Program-made: the position numbers and the translations under genes
NCBI GenBank assembly: GCA_020830965.2
Contig: JACCFC020000016.1
Coordinates: 21,264-85,263, forward strand
Length of the DNA stretch: 64,000 nt
Source: Neisseriaceae bacterium TC5R-5
Lineage (GTDB): Bacteria > Pseudomonadota > Gammaproteobacteria > Burkholderiales > Chromobacteriaceae
Direction of reading: 5' to 3'
Shown here: in pieces, positions 38,796-47,060 of the stretch
Layout: each line of letters starts with the position of its first letter
Position numbering within the stretch: the stretch's first letter is position 1
The notes under the pieces: generated by a model
What the model was told of the DNA's origin: nothing
Database searches by the model: none
What the model saw: only the letters and a program-made list of their open reading frames with translations

Positions 38796-38878
38796 ATTAG
38801 TGAACTCAAAAATAAATTGTGAATGAATTATGAATTCACAGACGCAATCACGATAGACTGCTTATTGGCATAACATTT

Positions 38879-38893
38879 ATGAATTAAATTCAT
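38879..38893. promoter_or_regulatory. Candidate LysR operator in the SGNH/LysR divergent region
   Basis: ATGAATT-A-AATTCAT is a perfect 15-bp palindrome with the T-N11-A form that LysR regulators favour. It lies just upstream of the LysR ribosome-binding site, so it could mediate autoregulation. A related ATGAATTCAC sits about 50 bp away at 38829-38838. Confidence 0.5.
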
Positions 38894-38906
38894 CAAGGAG
38901 GCAGAT

Positions 38907-39839
38907 ATGGCCCGCCAGGAAGTCAACCGATCCGGCGAATTAGAAGTGTTCGTGCGTGTTATTGAGCTAGGCGGCTTTTCTGCCGCCGCCCGTGCCTGCG
39001 GTATAACCCCTTCAGCCGTCAGCAAGCTGGTCGCACGACTTGAGCAACGGCTGGGTACGCGGCTAGTGAATCGCTCCACACGGCAACTGCAACTGACACC
39101 AGAAGGCTGTACCTACTACGAGCGCGTAGTGCGCATCCTTGCCGATTTAGACGAGGCAGATCGTTGCGCCAGCGAACACGCCACCCCACGTGGTCGGTTA
39201 AGGGTCAATGCCAGTGTGCCCTTCGGACATCACTTCCTGCTGCCGTTGATGCCTGAATTTCTGGCACGCTACCCTGAGGTCATGCTGGATATTATGCTGA
39301 CCGATGAGGTCATAGATCTGCTGGAGGAACGTACCGACGTGGCCGTGCGTGCTGGGCCGCTCAAAAGCTCTAACCTGATGGCGCGTAAATTGGGTCAGAC
39401 ACGCAAGATGATTGTTGGCTCGCCTGACTATCTGGCTCGCCATGGTACCCCAATTACGCCAGAAGATTTATATCAGTACAATCGCCTCGGAACAAATTAC
39501 GTGCGCGCCCAGCCTGGCTGGTTATTGCGTCACGGTGATAATGATATCGTGATCCCTATTAGTGGCAACGTTCAAGTCAGTGATGGCGAGGCTATGCATC
39601 GCCTAGCCTTGGCCGGGTTAGGGCTGGCGCGTCTGGCCGCCTTTCAGGTACGTGAGGACATCAATGCTGGCCGACTGACAGCAGTACTCGAAGATTGCAA
39701 CCCTGGCAATATCGAGGAAATCCATGCGGTGTATGTCGGTCAGGGTGGTCATCTACCTTTACGTGTGCGTGCTTTTTTAGATTTTTTGGCCGAACGAGTC
39801 GATATCACTACCAGATCAATCAATTCAAAGCTGCCTTGA
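38907..39839 (+). CDS. LysR-family transcriptional regulator
   Basis: The 310-residue protein has a LysR helix-turn-helix at about 11-70 (FVRVIELGGFSAAARACGITPSAVSKL-like, ending TRLVNRSTRQLQLTPEG) and a substrate-binding domain of the CrgA/PecT type (DIMLTDEVIDLLEERTDVAVRAG). AAGGAGG precedes the start. The divergent SGNH hydrolase gene is the likely target; the inducer is unknown. Confidence 0.92.
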   Translation: MARQEVNRSGELEVFVRVIELGGFSAAARACGITPSAVSKLVARLEQRLGTRLVNRSTRQLQLTPEGCTYYERVVRILADLDEADRCASEHATPRGRLRVNASVPFGHHFLLPLMPEFLARYPEVMLDIMLTDEVIDLLEERTDVAVRAGPLKSSNLMARKLGQTRKMIVGSPDYLARHGTPITPEDLYQYNRLGTNYVRAQPGWLLRHGDNDIVIPISGNVQVSDGEAMHRLALAGLGLARLAAFQVREDINAGRLTAVLEDCNPGNIEEIHAVYVGQGGHLPLRVRAFLDFLAERVDITTRSINSKLP

Positions 39840-39898
39840 AATACAGGCCACATAGCTCAGTGCTTTTGCCGCATTGATAGACAAAAATCAATTAGCAC

Positions 39899-39928
39899 TT
39901 GAGCCATCAAATGATAATGGTTATCATC
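39899..39928 (+). promoter_or_regulatory. hemP promoter overlapped by a Fur box
   Basis: TTGAGC at 39899-39904 and TATCAT at 39922-39927 are spaced 17 bp, a plausible sigma-70 promoter. Overlapping the spacer and -10 is AATGATAATGGTTATCATC, close to the Fur consensus GATAATGATAATCATTATC, so iron-loaded Fur should block the promoter. The predicted transcription start (about 39934) falls on the hemP ATG. Confidence 0.75.
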
Positions 39929-39933
39929 TAGGC

Positions 39934-40107
39934 ATGGGTAAACACACAGCTCCTCCTTCCTTCGTACCAGCGATACTTCAACCGCAAGCGGTGTTATTGC
40001 AGAGCGATAAGCTATTTGCTCAGAGTAAGGAAGTTTTGATTCAGCACCAGGGCGAGCTTTATCGTTTACAACTCACCCGTAACGGTAAGCTGATCCTGAT
40101 TAAATAA
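39934..40107 (+). CDS. hemP: Hemin uptake protein HemP
   Basis: HemP is a small protein found at the head of haem uptake operons; in Burkholderia it has been linked to activation of the haem receptor gene. The 57-residue frame ends with the family core SDKLFAQSKEVLIQHQGELY followed by RLQLTRNGKLILIK. A longer frame from 39874 would read through the Fur box, so MGKHTAPPS is taken as the start, although no ribosome-binding site lies before it. It is 81 bp upstream of the TonB receptor. Confidence 0.85.
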   Translation: MGKHTAPPSFVPAILQPQAVLLQSDKLFAQSKEVLIQHQGELYRLQLTRNGKLILIK

Positions 40108-40188
40108 ACCAAGCACCTTTTACCGTCAGCCAGCCATCTTGCGTAGCCAGCCAGCGGAAACCTTTAAACTTTTGTTTTTGGAGTTTCC

Positions 40189-42354
40189 ATGGCCTTATTG
40201 CGCGCCACCCCATTAATCTTCAGCCTGACTATTGGCTGGTCAAACGATGTTCTTGCCCAAGTAGAAAGCGAGTTAGCCACCGTACAGGTCACGGCTGATC
40301 GTAGCAGCAAGCCACTGGCGCAGGCCGCTCCTAGCAGTAGTGTGATTTCCCGCAAGCAACTAGATGCACAACTGAGCCGCGATATTGCACAGGCGATTAA
40401 GTACGAGCCCGGGGTGGAAGTGGCTAACGACCCATCCCGCCGTGGCAATGCTGGTTATACCATCCGGGGCATAGATGGCAATCGTATCCTGATGCTGTTA
40501 GATGGCGTTCGTCTGCCGGAGGCGTATGCCGGCGGCGGGGCCAATAGTGGTGCGGTTTCTGGTCGCGACTTTGTGGAGCTGGAAACCCTACGCCGTATCG
40601 ATATCGTCAAAGGCCCGAGCTCTAGCTTGTATGGTTCGGATGCCATTGGCGGAGTGGTTGGCTATCACAGCAAGACAGTAGATGATTTCGTCGCTGCCGA
40701 AGAAGGCATCGGCGGCAGTATTAAAGGTTTTGGTGCAACGGCGGATAACTCCTGGGGCAGCAGCATGGGCTTCGGTATTAAAGGTCAACGTAGCGATGCC
40801 ATGCTGCTCTACACCCAGCGCAACGGCCATGCCACCCGCAATCAGGGCGACGAAGATAGCCGCAGCACCAGCCGCACCACACCCAATCCGCAAAATTGGC
40901 ACAGCACCAGCCTGCTCGGCAAGTTGGGGTTTACCTCGCAAAGTCAGCAGCGGCTGGAATTGACACTAGAACACTACCGCCGTACTAGCGATAGCGATTT
41001 ACTCAATACCCTCAGCCCCACGCTGTTACAGCAACAGGCTAGTGATCGTGTGCAGCGGGACCTGCTTGCTCTCGGTTGGGAAGCACGGCAATTGGGTGCT
41101 TTTGAACGGCTCGCCATCAAGGTTTCGCAACAAAAACTGGATAATGGCGATGACAGCAGCGAATGGCGCAGCGGCAATCTACGTCGTCAATCCGAATACA
41201 ATTTTGAACAAACCTTGAGCGGCCTGAGCTTAGAGGCCGAGCAGCGCTTTAAAACCGGGGACACCACGCAGCAACTACTGTGGGGGCTTGATGTCAACCG
41301 TACGGACAGCAGCCGCCCCAGAACCAAGACGCAATATAATGCCGACGGCAGCAGTACGCATATCATCGGTGGCGAAGTCTTTCCCAGCAAAACCTTTCCC
41401 GATAGTCGCTCGCAACGCCTTGGTCTGTTTATCCAGGATGAAATCAAATTTAGTAATAGCCTGACAGTATCACCTTCCCTGCGTTGGGATCGCTATACGA
41501 TGACGCCGCAGCCGGATCAGGCATTTGCCAACGGTAATCCGCAAAACTACTCCATCCCCGCTTTCAAAGACAGCGCATTCTCCCCCAAGCTGGGCATCAG
41601 CCTGCCGTTTAATGACCATTACACCAGCTTTTGGCAGTTTTCTTCCGGCTTCAAAGCCCCGCCGTTTGATGATGCCAATATGGCGTTTACCAATAGCGTG
41701 CAACGCTATCAGGTGATACCGAATGCGGCTTTGCAATCGGAACATAGCCATGGGCTGGAGTGGGGGTTGAAAGGTCAATGGCAGCTATTCGACTTTACCG
41801 CCACTAGCTACTACAACCGCTACCGCGACTTTATCGACTTGGCTTACCTTGGCAAGACGAATGGACTGGACACTTATCAATATCAAAATATAGGTGCGGT
41901 CACCATCAAAGGCGTGGAGGGCCGCGCCACCTGGCGCTTTGCCACTGGCTGGCAGGCTATGGCGAACCTGGCTTACAGCCACGGCCAAGACACCCAGCAT
42001 GATCAAGCACTAGCCACCATTGCACCGCTGAGCGCCACTTTGGGCCTGCGTTATGACCGGGCGGCTTATGGCGGCGAGGCTTTCTTGCGACTGGTGAAAG
42101 CCAATACCCGGCTGCCCGCACTCACTGGCCGCAATACCACACCGTTTAAAGCACCCGGCTATGCCGCTCTGGACCTGACCGCTTATTGGAAACCAGCCAG
42201 AGAGACTACCGTGCGTGCAGGCCTATTCAATGTCTTCGATCAGAAGTACTGGCGTGCGGCGGATGTTCGCGGCAAATCCAGCAGCGACCCCGCACTAGAT
42301 CTGTTTACCCAGCCGGGTCGCAACTTGAGCGCCAGCATCGAATATCTCTTTTAA
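40189..42354 (+). CDS. TonB-dependent haem receptor
   Basis: A 721-residue outer-membrane receptor of the haemoglobin/haem family. It has a signal peptide (LIFSLTIGWSNDVLAQ), a plug domain with YTIRGIDGNRILMLLDGVRLP and IDIVKGPSSSLYGSDAIGG, and a 22-strand barrel ending in SASIEYLF with the terminal aromatic needed for barrel assembly. The plug's GVRLP and the neighbouring hmuSTUV genes indicate haem as cargo. The NPNL/FRAP-type region near GFKAPPFDDANMAF fits haem receptors. Regulation by Fur through the hemP promoter is likely. Confidence 0.92.
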   Translation: MALLRATPLIFSLTIGWSNDVLAQVESELATVQVTADRSSKPLAQAAPSSSVISRKQLDAQLSRDIAQAIKYEPGVEVANDPSRRGNAGYTIRGIDGNRILMLLDGVRLPEAYAGGGANSGAVSGRDFVELETLRRIDIVKGPSSSLYGSDAIGGVVGYHSKTVDDFVAAEEGIGGSIKGFGATADNSWGSSMGFGIKGQRSDAMLLYTQRNGHATRNQGDEDSRSTSRTTPNPQNWHSTSLLGKLGFTSQSQQRLELTLEHYRRTSDSDLLNTLSPTLLQQQASDRVQRDLLALGWEARQLGAFERLAIKVSQQKLDNGDDSSEWRSGNLRRQSEYNFEQTLSGLSLEAEQRFKTGDTTQQLLWGLDVNRTDSSRPRTKTQYNADGSSTHIIGGEVFPSKTFPDSRSQRLGLFIQDEIKFSNSLTVSPSLRWDRYTMTPQPDQAFANGNPQNYSIPAFKDSAFSPKLGISLPFNDHYTSFWQFSSGFKAPPFDDANMAFTNSVQRYQVIPNAALQSEHSHGLEWGLKGQWQLFDFTATSYYNRYRDFIDLAYLGKTNGLDTYQYQNIGAVTIKGVEGRATWRFATGWQAMANLAYSHGQDTQHDQALATIAPLSATLGLRYDRAAYGGEAFLRLVKANTRLPALTGRNTTPFKAPGYAALDLTAYWKPARETTVRAGLFNVFDQKYWRAADVRGKSSSDPALDLFTQPGRNLSASIEYLF

Positions 42355-42366
42355 GAGCCGCTAAAC
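42355..42366. repeat. MITE-like element end (copy 6, short fragment)
   Basis: GAGCCGCTAAAC follows directly on the TAA stop of the TonB receptor gene, like copy 2 at 5282. No further similarity to the element or opposite end could be recognised, so this may be a fragment or a coincidence. Confidence 0.4.
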
Positions 42367-42428
42367 CGAGTCGTTTTTGTAGATGGTCGCACCAGGCCAT
42401 CATCTTGTTACCCTCACAGGAGTCTGAT

Positions 42429-43484
42429 ATGCAAAGCACACATTCCCTCTGGGATCGTTATCAAAATTTAAGCGCGGAATCAAACAAACTGCGCATGCGC
42501 GATGCAGCTGAACGGCTGGCAGTCAGTGAGTGTGAATTAATCGCCGCTCACCCCGGCAGTACCCGGCTTCGTGCCGAATGGGCGGCCATTCTTGGCCAGC
42601 TGGCCACTTTGGGGCAAGTGATGGCACTCACCCGTAATCACGCCTGCGTACACGAAACCACTGGCGATTACGACAATTTGACTATCACAGGCCCGGTGGG
42701 TTTGGCGATCAATCCCGTTATCGATATGCGTTTATTCCTCAATCAATGGCGTTATGGCTATGCGTTGGAAATTGACACTCCCCGTGGCACGCAGCGCAGC
42801 CTGCAATTCTTCGACCGGTTTGGCGAGGCAGTGCACAAGGTCTTTCTGACCGCGGATAGCAAGCTGGCCGCCTTTACTGCTCTGGCCTCTGACTTCACCG
42901 AACCGGCATCCACATTAATGATCGAACAAGCCGACCGGACTGTTAGCACCGTCAGCGAACCTGACGACAGCAATATCGACCGGGCAGCCTTTCAGGCTGA
43001 ATGGCTAAACCTGCAGGATGTGCACGAGTTTCATCCTTTTCTGCATCGTTGGGGCCTGGGACGGCAGCAGGCGTTTCGTTTGGCCCCAGCCGGACATGCC
43101 TGGCAAGTACAGCCTCAGGCCGTGGAGCAGCTATTGCGGCGAGCGACTTATACCCAAACGCCAATCATGATCTTTGTTGGTAACCACGGAGCCATTCAGA
43201 TTCATACCGGCCCGATTCAGAATGTAAAAATTGTTGGTGACTGGCTGAATGTGCTGGACCCGGTTTTCAACCTGCATCTGCGAACTAATTTGATCAGCGA
43301 TGCCTGGATTACCCGTAAGCCAAGTGAAAACAGCGGAGTGGTGACCTCACTGGAATTATTCGACGAGCAAGGGCGCTCTATCATGACGATTTTTGGCAAA
43401 CGACAAGCTGGCCAGGCGGAACGAAGTGACTGGCTCAAATTGCTAGGAGAGTTAACGCTGCTGGAGTACGCCGATGCTCACTAA
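42429..43484 (+). CDS. hmuS: Hemin-degrading factor HmuS (HemS/ChuS family)
   Basis: HmuS proteins bind haem in the cytoplasm and release iron by degrading it. The 351-residue product has the two-repeat architecture (about 1-170 and 185-350), with LWDRYQNLSAESNKLRMRDAA at the start, the VHETTGDYDN segment, DMRLFLNQWRYGYALE and its second-half echo VLDPVFNLHLRTNLISDAW. AGGAG precedes the ATG. It starts the hmuSTUV part of the locus and overlaps hmuT by 11 bp. Confidence 0.93.
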   Translation: MQSTHSLWDRYQNLSAESNKLRMRDAAERLAVSECELIAAHPGSTRLRAEWAAILGQLATLGQVMALTRNHACVHETTGDYDNLTITGPVGLAINPVIDMRLFLNQWRYGYALEIDTPRGTQRSLQFFDRFGEAVHKVFLTADSKLAAFTALASDFTEPASTLMIEQADRTVSTVSEPDDSNIDRAAFQAEWLNLQDVHEFHPFLHRWGLGRQQAFRLAPAGHAWQVQPQAVEQLLRRATYTQTPIMIFVGNHGAIQIHTGPIQNVKIVGDWLNVLDPVFNLHLRTNLISDAWITRKPSENSGVVTSLELFDEQGRSIMTIFGKRQAGQAERSDWLKLLGELTLLEYADAH

Positions 43485-44271
43485 GCGACTAGGGCTGACA
43501 CTATGCTTGCTGGGCGGGCTGCTGGCCTTACCACTACAGGCCAGCCAGCGGCTGGTGGTGATGACACCCGATATTGCCGAGATCGTGGTGGCTTTGGGCG
43601 CGGCGGCGCAGGTGGTTGGGCGCGATCGGGGCAGCAGCGCCACCAGTCTCGCACAGGCACAAGTGATTGGTTTCTCCCGTAGTCTGAATGCGGAAACCAT
43701 CGCACGCTTGCGGCCTACGCTGGTGCTAGGCAGTGCTGCGGCCCAACCGGCCAGCATCTGGCAGCAATTAACACAACTGCACATTCCCAATAAAGAAGTG
43801 TCCAGCCGCGAAGATGGCAGCGACTTTGCCGCAGCTATTCGCACTGTCGGCAAGTTGTTGGCGCGGGAAGGACAGGCTAATACCATTGCCGAGCGCTGGC
43901 AGCAGCAAATGCAGCCCAGACCGGCAACAGGTCGACGCTATCTGATCAGCTACGATGGGCGGCTGGTGGCCGGCAAAGATACCGCCGCCGACACACTGAT
44001 TCGCGCAGCAGGGGGAGTTAATGTGGCAAGCGGATTCAGTGGTTTCAAACCCTTAAACCGCGCCGCCTGGCAGGCGCTGCAAGCCGATGTGATTATTCTG
44101 GGCAGCCATACCGCTGCTATCTATGGTGGCAAACAAGGCTTTGCTCAGCGTCCGGAAATTGCAAGCACCCCAGCCGGTAAACAGGGTCGCATCTATACGC
44201 TGGCACCACAGCAAGCCTTCCTGCTTGGACTGAATAGCCCGGCCATTGTTGAGCAACTGGTGACAATGTGA
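43474..44271 (+). CDS. hmuT: Haem ABC transporter substrate-binding protein HmuT
   Basis: The 265-residue periplasmic protein carries haem from the outer-membrane receptor to HmuUV. It has a signal peptide (LGLTLCLLGGLLALPLQAS) and a class III binding-protein fold: RLVVMTPDIAEIVVALGAAAQVVGRD-like, then LRPTLVLGSAAAQP and AAGGVNVASGFSGFKPL. It overlaps hmuS by 11 bp and hmuU by 4 bp. Confidence 0.93.
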   Translation: MLTKRLGLTLCLLGGLLALPLQASQRLVVMTPDIAEIVVALGAAAQVVGRDRGSSATSLAQAQVIGFSRSLNAETIARLRPTLVLGSAAAQPASIWQQLTQLHIPNKEVSSREDGSDFAAAIRTVGKLLAREGQANTIAERWQQQMQPRPATGRRYLISYDGRLVAGKDTAADTLIRAAGGVNVASGFSGFKPLNRAAWQALQADVIILGSHTAAIYGGKQGFAQRPEIASTPAGKQGRIYTLAPQQAFLLGLNSPAIVEQLVTM

Positions 44272-45227
44272 AGCCACTCTCGCACTCACCGCTATTGCTG
44301 CTCGGCTTGCTGGCCGCCAGCGTTGTGCTTCCCTGGCTGGCGCTAGTCAGTAGTGGGCAAGGCCTAAGCTGGCCAGACTTTAACGACCCCTTGATCACGC
44401 GACTACGTTTGCCGCGCATGATCGCCGCCCTGGCCGTGGGTGCGGCCTTGGCGGCCAGTGGCGCCGCCTTACAAGCGCTGTTTCGCAACCCGCTGGCCGA
44501 CCCCGGCCTGATCGGTACCTCCAGCGGTGCCGCCTTGGCGGTCGTGGTGGTGCTGGCTCTTGGCGCCAGCGGCCTCTCGCTACCCCTGGCTGCGTTTGCT
44601 GGTGGCTTATTGGCGACCGGCCTGATTCTGCTGTTGTCACGGCTGCTAGGAGGTGGCGTGGCCGGTTTGTTAATGATGGGCCTGGTCGTCGCAGCCTTTT
44701 GTGGTGCGGTAACCAGTCTGCTGGTGTTTCTTTCTGATGACCTGACCTTGCGCGCAGCCACCAGTTGGCTGGCAGGCAACCTCTCTGCCGCCTTGCCACA
44801 ACAACTGCTGGCCTGCCTTGCCATCATCGCACTGGGTTTACTGTTGTTATTCAGCCTTGGCCGTCAATTGGACTGCCTGCTGTTAGGCGAAGATACCGCC
44901 CGCTCTTTGGGGGTGAATGTTGGCAAGACGCGTTGTCTCACCGCTATTGCTACCGCCCTGGCCACCGGTGGCGCGGTTGCCTTATCCGGCATTATCGGCT
45001 TTGTCGGCATGATGATTCCCAATGCGCTGGCTTTATTACTGGGCGGCGGACGCCGTCACTTGATTCTGATGTCAGCCTGGGCGGGTGGCCTGTTTCTATT
45101 GGCAGTGGATACCCTGGCCCGCAGCATTGCCTGGCCGCTGGATCTGCCGGTTGGCCTGATGGCAGCCTTTGCCGGCCCCCCATTTTTTATCTGGCTTTAC
45201 CGTCGTCAACAAACAGGGAGCCAATGA
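44268..45227 (+). CDS. hmuU: Haem ABC transporter permease HmuU (FecCD family)
   Basis: The 319-residue inner-membrane permease has about nine hydrophobic segments and FecCD/BtuC signatures: RLPRMIAALAVGAALAASGA, LFRNPLADPGLIGTSSGAA, LGVNVGKTRC (the coupling loop) and SGIIGFVGMMIPN. It transports haem with HmuT and HmuV. Its TGA overlaps the first ATG of hmuV. Confidence 0.94.
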   Translation: MKPLSHSPLLLLGLLAASVVLPWLALVSSGQGLSWPDFNDPLITRLRLPRMIAALAVGAALAASGAALQALFRNPLADPGLIGTSSGAALAVVVVLALGASGLSLPLAAFAGGLLATGLILLLSRLLGGGVAGLLMMGLVVAAFCGAVTSLLVFLSDDLTLRAATSWLAGNLSAALPQQLLACLAIIALGLLLLFSLGRQLDCLLLGEDTARSLGVNVGKTRCLTAIATALATGGAVALSGIIGFVGMMIPNALALLLGGGRRHLILMSAWAGGLFLLAVDTLARSIAWPLDLPVGLMAAFAGPPFFIWLYRRQQTGSQ

Positions 45228-46027
45228 TGGCCGCTAGCTTAAGCATTCGGCAACTGGATTACACGCTGTCCGGACACACCTTATTGCATGGTATTGATTT
45301 AGCGATACCCGCTGCTCAAGTCAGCGTCGTACTCGGCCCGAACGGCGCCGGCAAAACCACATTGCTACGTTTACTGGCCGGTTTGCGCAAACCTAGCCGG
45401 GGCGCGGTATTGTTCGATGACCAGTGCCTTGAACAATTGACAGAAAGCCAACGCGCACAACGGATTGCCTGGGTGGCACAACACCCACCCACCGGCATTC
45501 CACTGAGCGTACGTGAGTTTGTCAGCCTGGGGCGTCTGCCTTATCTGGGTAGCTTTCAGCGTATGAGTACACAAGACCGGCACCTCATCGACGAGGTACT
45601 CAGCAGTGTGGAACTGAGCGAGCATGCCGAGCATAAGTTGGCTAGCTTGTCTGGTGGTGAATACCAGCGCGCCGCCATCGCCCGTGCGCTGGCGCAACAG
45701 ACCCCGATACTGTTGCTGGATGAACCCACCAACCATTTGGATATACGACACCAACATTGTTTGCAGGAATGGCTGCTAAAGCTCTCGCGGCAAGGAAAGA
45801 CCATTGTGCAGGTATTGCATGATCTGACACTGGCTGCCGACTATGCCGATTATGCGCTGCTATTGCATGAAGGGCGGCTGCTTGCCACAGGCACACCGTC
45901 GCAAGTGCTGACACCGGAACGGTTATCAGCGGTGTATCGCTGGCCGATACGTTTACACAATCTGCCCAGTCATCACGATTGGCCCGGAACCTACCGGACT
46001 GCTTTGACACCTGACGCCTTGTCGTAA
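45224..46027 (+). CDS. hmuV: Haem ABC transporter ATP-binding protein HmuV
   Basis: The 267-residue ATPase energises HmuU. It has Walker [17 protein letters not shown] at about 39-54, the signature LSGGEYQRAAIARALA, Walker B ILLLDEPTNHLDI and the switch histidine in VLHDLTLAADYAD. The start is the ATGATG at 45224 with GGGAG upstream; a long frame further upstream lies within hmuU and is rejected. It is the last gene of the haem operon; a MITE-like element follows. Confidence 0.94.
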   Translation: MMAASLSIRQLDYTLSGHTLLHGIDLAIPAAQVSVVLGPNGAGKTTLLRLLAGLRKPSRGAVLFDDQCLEQLTESQRAQRIAWVAQHPPTGIPLSVREFVSLGRLPYLGSFQRMSTQDRHLIDEVLSSVELSEHAEHKLASLSGGEYQRAAIARALAQQTPILLLDEPTNHLDIRHQHCLQEWLLKLSRQGKTIVQVLHDLTLAADYADYALLLHEGRLLATGTPSQVLTPERLSAVYRWPIRLHNLPSHHDWPGTYRTALTPDALS

Positions 46028-46048
46028 GGAATCAGTCAGCACAACTTA

Positions 46049-46149
46049 GCGTCGCTAACAAAACCTCGAAGAGCCCCTGAGCCAAGGCACGCCGACGCAG
46101 GCAACGACAAGCAGGCGCAATGCGGGATCAGGCGTGTTGTTAGCGGCTC
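46049..46149. repeat. MITE-like element copy 7 (between the haem and restriction operons)
   Basis: A 101-bp element starting GCGTCGCTAACAAAACCTC after TTA (46046-46048) and ending GTGTTGTTAGCGGCTC. Its interior shares CGAAGAGCCCCTGAGCCAA and CGCCGACGCAGGCAA with copies 4 and 5. It lies between two converging operons. Confidence 0.8.
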
Positions 46150-46199
46150 TCTTACTTGGATCAACATCGGCCTGCTGTGACGGCGGGAACATCAGTGTT

Positions 46200-47060
46200 T
46201 CACCCTAGCAGTCTTGACAACTGCCGGTCATTGCGCATCAGCAAGCAGCAACGAGCGACTGCCGACAACTCTGCCGTCGGCTGAGTCATGTTACGTAAAT
46301 TCGCACACGCGCTTTTGAAGTTTTCTTTAGCTACCGGGTTATTCCCAGCATCATAGCGGCTTTTTTCCCGATAAAAGTCTTCTATTAATCTAGTGACTCT
46401 TTGCCAGACCTTACGCCGCGCCTCGGCGAGGGCATTGTGCTCATTGAGCTTGAGGCGCTGCACAGTCTGCTCGACACGCGCCTGCTCCCAATCGGAGCTC
46501 CCCGGCATCGGAACCGCCCTGCCCTCTTCATCGAAAGCCAGCAAGCTCACATCAACTTCGTCAATCGGGTCTAGCAGATAGGGCGTTTCCGATTCTTCGC
46601 AGGCTTGCTCAGGCGTCATGGAGCAAAGTGAACCCTCCTTCAGCGGAAACCAGCCCCCTTTCTTGCGATTGCCGACATTGCCACATACACGAAAATTCAT
46701 ATAGTCAAAAGCCAGCCACCAATAGCCGTCACGCTGGGAGCCATCACTATTCTTGGCTACCTTCTTGGGGCGAAAATGTTCCACGTCATAGTGCGAGTAA
46801 AGATCACGCGCTTCTGAAAACCAACATTTGCCAGCCGACAAGGCCAATAGCCATTCTTTCAAGGCACGCCAGTGGGCGCTGTTGGCATCAATCAGTGCGT
46901 TACGTTCCTCACGTTTTCCCGCAGCATCCAGGGCAGCCAATTCGGCCAGCAATTGTGCAGATTGCGCCTGCCAAGCCTGCCACTGTTCTGACGTCCACGG
47001 CTGCCAGCCCGGAATATCGCTATCAGTAGGCCGCTTATTGGCCAGATCAATAAAGATCAC
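46200..47060 (-). CDS. HNH endonuclease-like protein (retron/Septu HNH family)
   Basis: A 286-residue cytosolic protein with an HNH-type core: KCWFSE at about 78-83, DVEHFRPKK at 92-100 (the H of HNH), then WWLAFDYMNFRVCGN-type and NRKKGGWFPL with the following asparagines. The EHFRPK form belongs to the HNH family seen next to AAA ATPases in Septu (PtuB) and in some retron systems. No reverse transcriptase is present here, so a retron is unlikely. Its start overlaps the AAA ATPase gene by 4 bp, and it is the last gene of the six-gene restriction operon. Function in defence is inferred. Confidence 0.8.
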   Translation of the reverse strand: MIFIDLANKRPTDSDIPGWQPWTSEQWQAWQAQSAQLLAELAALDAAGKREERNALIDANSAHWRALKEWLLALSAGKCWFSEARDLYSHYDVEHFRPKKVAKNSDGSQRDGYWWLAFDYMNFRVCGNVGNRKKGGWFPLKEGSLCSMTPEQACEESETPYLLDPIDEVDVSLLAFDEEGRAVPMPGSSDWEQARVEQTVQRLKLNEHNALAEARRKVWQRVTRLIEDFYREKSRYDAGNNPVAKENFKSACANLRNMTQPTAELSAVARCCLLMRNDRQLSRLLG

